Source of the DNA: a bacterium | Lineage (GTDB): Bacteria > UBA9089 > JASEGY01 | NCBI GenBank assembly: GCA_030019105.1 | Contig: JASEGY010000028.1 | Location: 12,363-17,469 of the forward strand | Length of the DNA stretch: 5,107 bases | Direction: 5' to 3' | In this document: positions 4,554 through 5,107 of the stretch, piece by piece | Numbering within the stretch: the first letter of the stretch is position 1 | How the letters are laid out: every line of letters begins with the position of its first letter | Notes under the pieces: generated by a model | Database searches by the model: none | What the model was told of the DNA's origin: nothing | What the model saw: only the letters and a program-made list of their open reading frames with translations | Made by a program: the position numbers and the translations under genes

Positions 4554-4991
4554 CTACTTTCCCACAAGATATTGAGCAGTTACCAATATGGCTAACAATA
4601 TATGCCTCAAAGGAAGCACCGGTATTCTTCTCCAGGGCAAGAAATTATTCGCGACAAACAATAAAAGAAACGTTGTTCCCCCCCACCCCGGATGATAAAT
4701 CAAGTAGGCCGAACCGATCATAAACTCGCTGAACCGGTCAGCGGCCCAATCGATTTCGGGATTATTTTCCCCTGCCCTTCGGGCCAGAACGCCATCAATA
4801 ACATCGAACACGAGAACGAGAGAAAGCAGAATGGCGGCTATCAGGAGATTTTTACTTAGAAGAGCCAGGGCACACCCTAAGGAAAGCCAGCCTCCAATTC
4901 TTGTAGCTTCTTTTGCCTGAAAGGGTAGAGAAGGAACTAAAGAATCCGCCAAGTTTTTCCTCTTACGGGTAAATTGGTCTAAGCTATCCAT
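4554..4991 (-). CDS. CDP-alcohol phosphatidyltransferase family protein
   Basis: A 145-residue membrane protein of the family that joins a CDP-activated alcohol (such as CDP-diacylglycerol or CDP-inositol) to a second alcohol, with release of CMP. The four metal-binding aspartates are present in order: Asp63, Asp66 (in DVIDGVLAR), Asp81 and Asp85 (in IDWAADRFSEF). The glycine normally found between the two halves is not in place, and the gap from Arg71 to Asp81 is nine residues rather than the usual twelve. Hydrophobic segments near 33-45, 48-62, 103-116 and 130-143 fit inner-membrane helices. At 145 residues it is shorter than common members such as PgsA (about 180), so the C-terminus may be shortened; a heptamer element begins soon after the stop. 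ATG at 4991 has AGGTGA upstream and an in-frame stop two codons before it. Substrates unknown. Confidence 0.85.
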   Translation of the reverse strand: MDSLDQFTRKRKNLADSLVPSLPFQAKEATRIGGWLSLGCALALLSKNLLIAAILLSLVLVFDVIDGVLARRAGENNPEIDWAADRFSEFMIGSAYLIYHPGWGGTTFLLLFVANNFLPWRRIPVLPLRHILLAILVTAQYLVGK

Positions 4992-5031
4992 TTGTCACCT
5001 AAGCCAATAGGATAAAGAGATTCATCTTTCC

Positions 5032-5107
5032 TCATAGAGCACTTCTCCCTTTGTTATACTCAACGCGGGCATAATCTGCGATTTTGTATTTTCTCAATAA
5101 CTCAGGG
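5032..5107 (-). CDS. 3' end of an unidentified gene (partial)
   Basis: The last 24 codons of an open frame enter from the right edge and end at TGA (5034-5032), reading PELLRKYKIADYARVEYNKG and four more residues. The composition is protein-like (balanced charged and hydrophobic residues, no repeats), and it stops 40 bp before the CDP-alcohol phosphatidyltransferase on the same strand, as expected for an upstream operon member. The fragment is too short to assign to a family, and the frame could be open by chance. Confidence 0.5.
   Translation of the reverse strand, partial: PELLRKYKIADYARVEYNKGRSAL

Overview
The window looks like a piece of an uncultivated bacterial chromosome with moderate base composition. 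A bacterial origin is supported by a textbook sigma-70 promoter (TTGACA, 17 bp, TATAAT), strong AGGAGGT-type ribosome binding sites and an FmdB-type zinc-ribbon gene. Three genes start at TTG behind good ribosome binding sites. Intergenic DNA is rich in short repeats with a 7-bp period. I cannot place the organism in a phylum from this sequence.

Layout. Positions 1-481 hold no convincing gene. They contain two 7-bp tandem arrays (1-66 and 111-222), a consensus promoter (278-306) and a ~160-bp imperfect palindrome (303-462) that would form the 5' leader of the plus-strand genes. The plus-strand genes are a GT-B glycosyltransferase (482-1609), a small FmdB-like zinc-ribbon protein (1696-1980) and a divergent nucleotidyltransferase-fold protein (1958-2656) that overlaps the zinc-ribbon gene by 23 bp. 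A heptamer palindrome lies between the first two genes.

The other half is on the minus strand. In transcription order it has the last 24 codons of an unidentified gene (5107-5032), a short CDP-alcohol phosphatidyltransferase (4991-4554), a second heptamer palindrome, a class I SAM methyltransferase (start moved to 4418), a frameshifted coding-like remnant (about 3721-3604), and a two-gene unit of a small conserved protein (3603-3343) and an AbiEii-like nucleotidyltransferase (3343-2759) joined by TAATG. The two strands converge at 2657-2758, where I see no clear terminator.

How it may fit together (inference). Glycosyltransferase, sugar/inositol-phosphate nucleotidyltransferase fold, CDP-alcohol phosphatidyltransferase and methyltransferase suggest a locus for a polar lipid headgroup or glycolipid, possibly inositol-phosphate related. 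The AbiEii-like pair resembles a toxin-antitoxin-type accessory module inserted beside it. The most distinctive features are the recurrent inverted arrays of 7-bp units at three intergenic sites, the promoter built into the edge of a large palindrome, the nucleotidyltransferase that lacks expected metal-binding acids, and the broken coding remnant just upstream of the toxin-like pair.
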